Of a stretch of 64,000 bases of DNA, positions 63,810-64,000 are shown one piece after another. Under the pieces are notes generated by a model. It did not search any database, had not been told where the DNA came from, and worked only from the letters and a program-made list of their open reading frames with translations. This DNA comes from an uncultured Clostridia bacterium (lineage in GTDB: Bacteria; Bacillota; Clostridia; Oscillospirales; Ruminococcaceae). A program made the position numbers and the translations under genes. The stretch lies in the NCBI GenBank assembly GCA_944382875.1, contig CALWNQ010000007.1:58755-122754 (forward strand). The letters run 5' to 3'. Each line of letters begins with the position of its first letter. Positions within the stretch are counted from its first letter, which is position 1.

Positions 63810-63995
63810 ATGGCTAAGAAATCAATGATTCTGAAACAGCAGAGAGAGCCGAAGTTTTCCACCCGTGCTTACAACAGATGCAAAATCTGTGGTCGTCCCC
63901 ACGCTTATCTGAGAAAATACGGTATCTGCCGTATCTGCTTCAGAGAGCTGGCCTACAAGGGCGAAATTCCTGGCGTGAAGAAGGCCAGCTGGTAA
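63810..63995 (+). CDS. rpsZ: 30S ribosomal protein S14, zinc-binding type
   Basis: 61 residues: [61 protein letters not shown], with the two CxxC pairs of the short zinc (C+) S14. Complete, ending 5 bp before the window edge; rpsH would be expected next. Confidence 0.98.
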   Translation: MAKKSMILKQQREPKFSTRAYNRCKICGRPHAYLRKYGICRICFRELAYKGEIPGVKKASW

Positions 63996-64000
63996 TTCAT

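Overview
The window is a chromosomal replication-origin region from a low-to-mid GC Gram-positive anaerobe, most likely a member of Clostridia (Oscillospirales/Ruminococcaceae-like). This rests on gene order (khpB-yidC-yidD-rnpA-rpmH <- oriC -> dnaA-dnaN-yaaA-recF-remB-gyrB-gyrA), RemB, GdpP and RNase J, strong AAGGAGG ribosome sites, TTG/GTG starts and a zinc-type S14. I did not run any search; family names come from reading the sequence. No insertion sequence, prophage or CRISPR array was seen.

Layout. 1-3027 (minus): the end of a conserved rpmH-rnpA-yidD-yidC-khpB operon for RNase P protein and membrane-protein insertion. 3030-5470: divergent rpmH/dnaA promoters, dnaA, and an AT-rich oriC with a recognisable DnaA-box / GC / DnaA-trio unwinding unit at about 5270-5345. 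5471-13443 (plus): sliding clamp, S4 protein, RecF, RemB, both gyrase subunits and a membrane protein between them. 13.5-17.1 kb: dCMP deaminase, RsmA, an Eis-like acetyltransferase, a FadR-type regulator and a tRNA-Met/tRNA-Glu pair. 17.2-26.5 kb is accessory: GH25 lysozyme, GH29 fucosidase, a DUF2975/YozG-type membrane operon, a TetR-controlled RND exporter with an unusual coiled-coil insert, and a phosphohexomutase-like protein that has lost its active-site motifs. 26.5-36.7 kb is core: RNase J, c-di-AMP phosphodiesterase GdpP, L9, DnaB, TilS, Hpt, FtsH. 36.8-48.2 kb is mixed: M14 peptidase, VanZ- and GtrA-type membrane proteins, a Cys-rich miniprotein, an ECF sigma factor fused to an unknown domain, a sugar-phosphate isomerase-like protein with a cre-like site, an XRE/HAD/GNAT/mutY run, RlmA, and a cupin regulator with an acyl-CoA ligase.

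48.25-55.7 kb is an aromatic amino-acid operon (aroF-aroB-aroA-aroC-GNAT-pheA-aroK-aroE), the last seven genes translationally overlapped. In front of it is the most interesting element in the window: a consensus promoter, a 36-codon reading frame with six aromatic codons among ten consecutive codons, and an intrinsic terminator whose two arms can alternatively be sequestered by a long pairing with the end of that reading frame. This has the architecture of ribosome-mediated attenuation sensing Phe/Tyr/Trp.

55.7-56.8 kb is a small two-repressor module with inverted repeats and an antisense-directed consensus promoter. From 56.8 kb to the end is the S10 ribosomal-protein operon (rpsJ to rpsN), preceded by a roughly 390-nt structured leader that ends in an intrinsic terminator, suggesting attenuation there as well.
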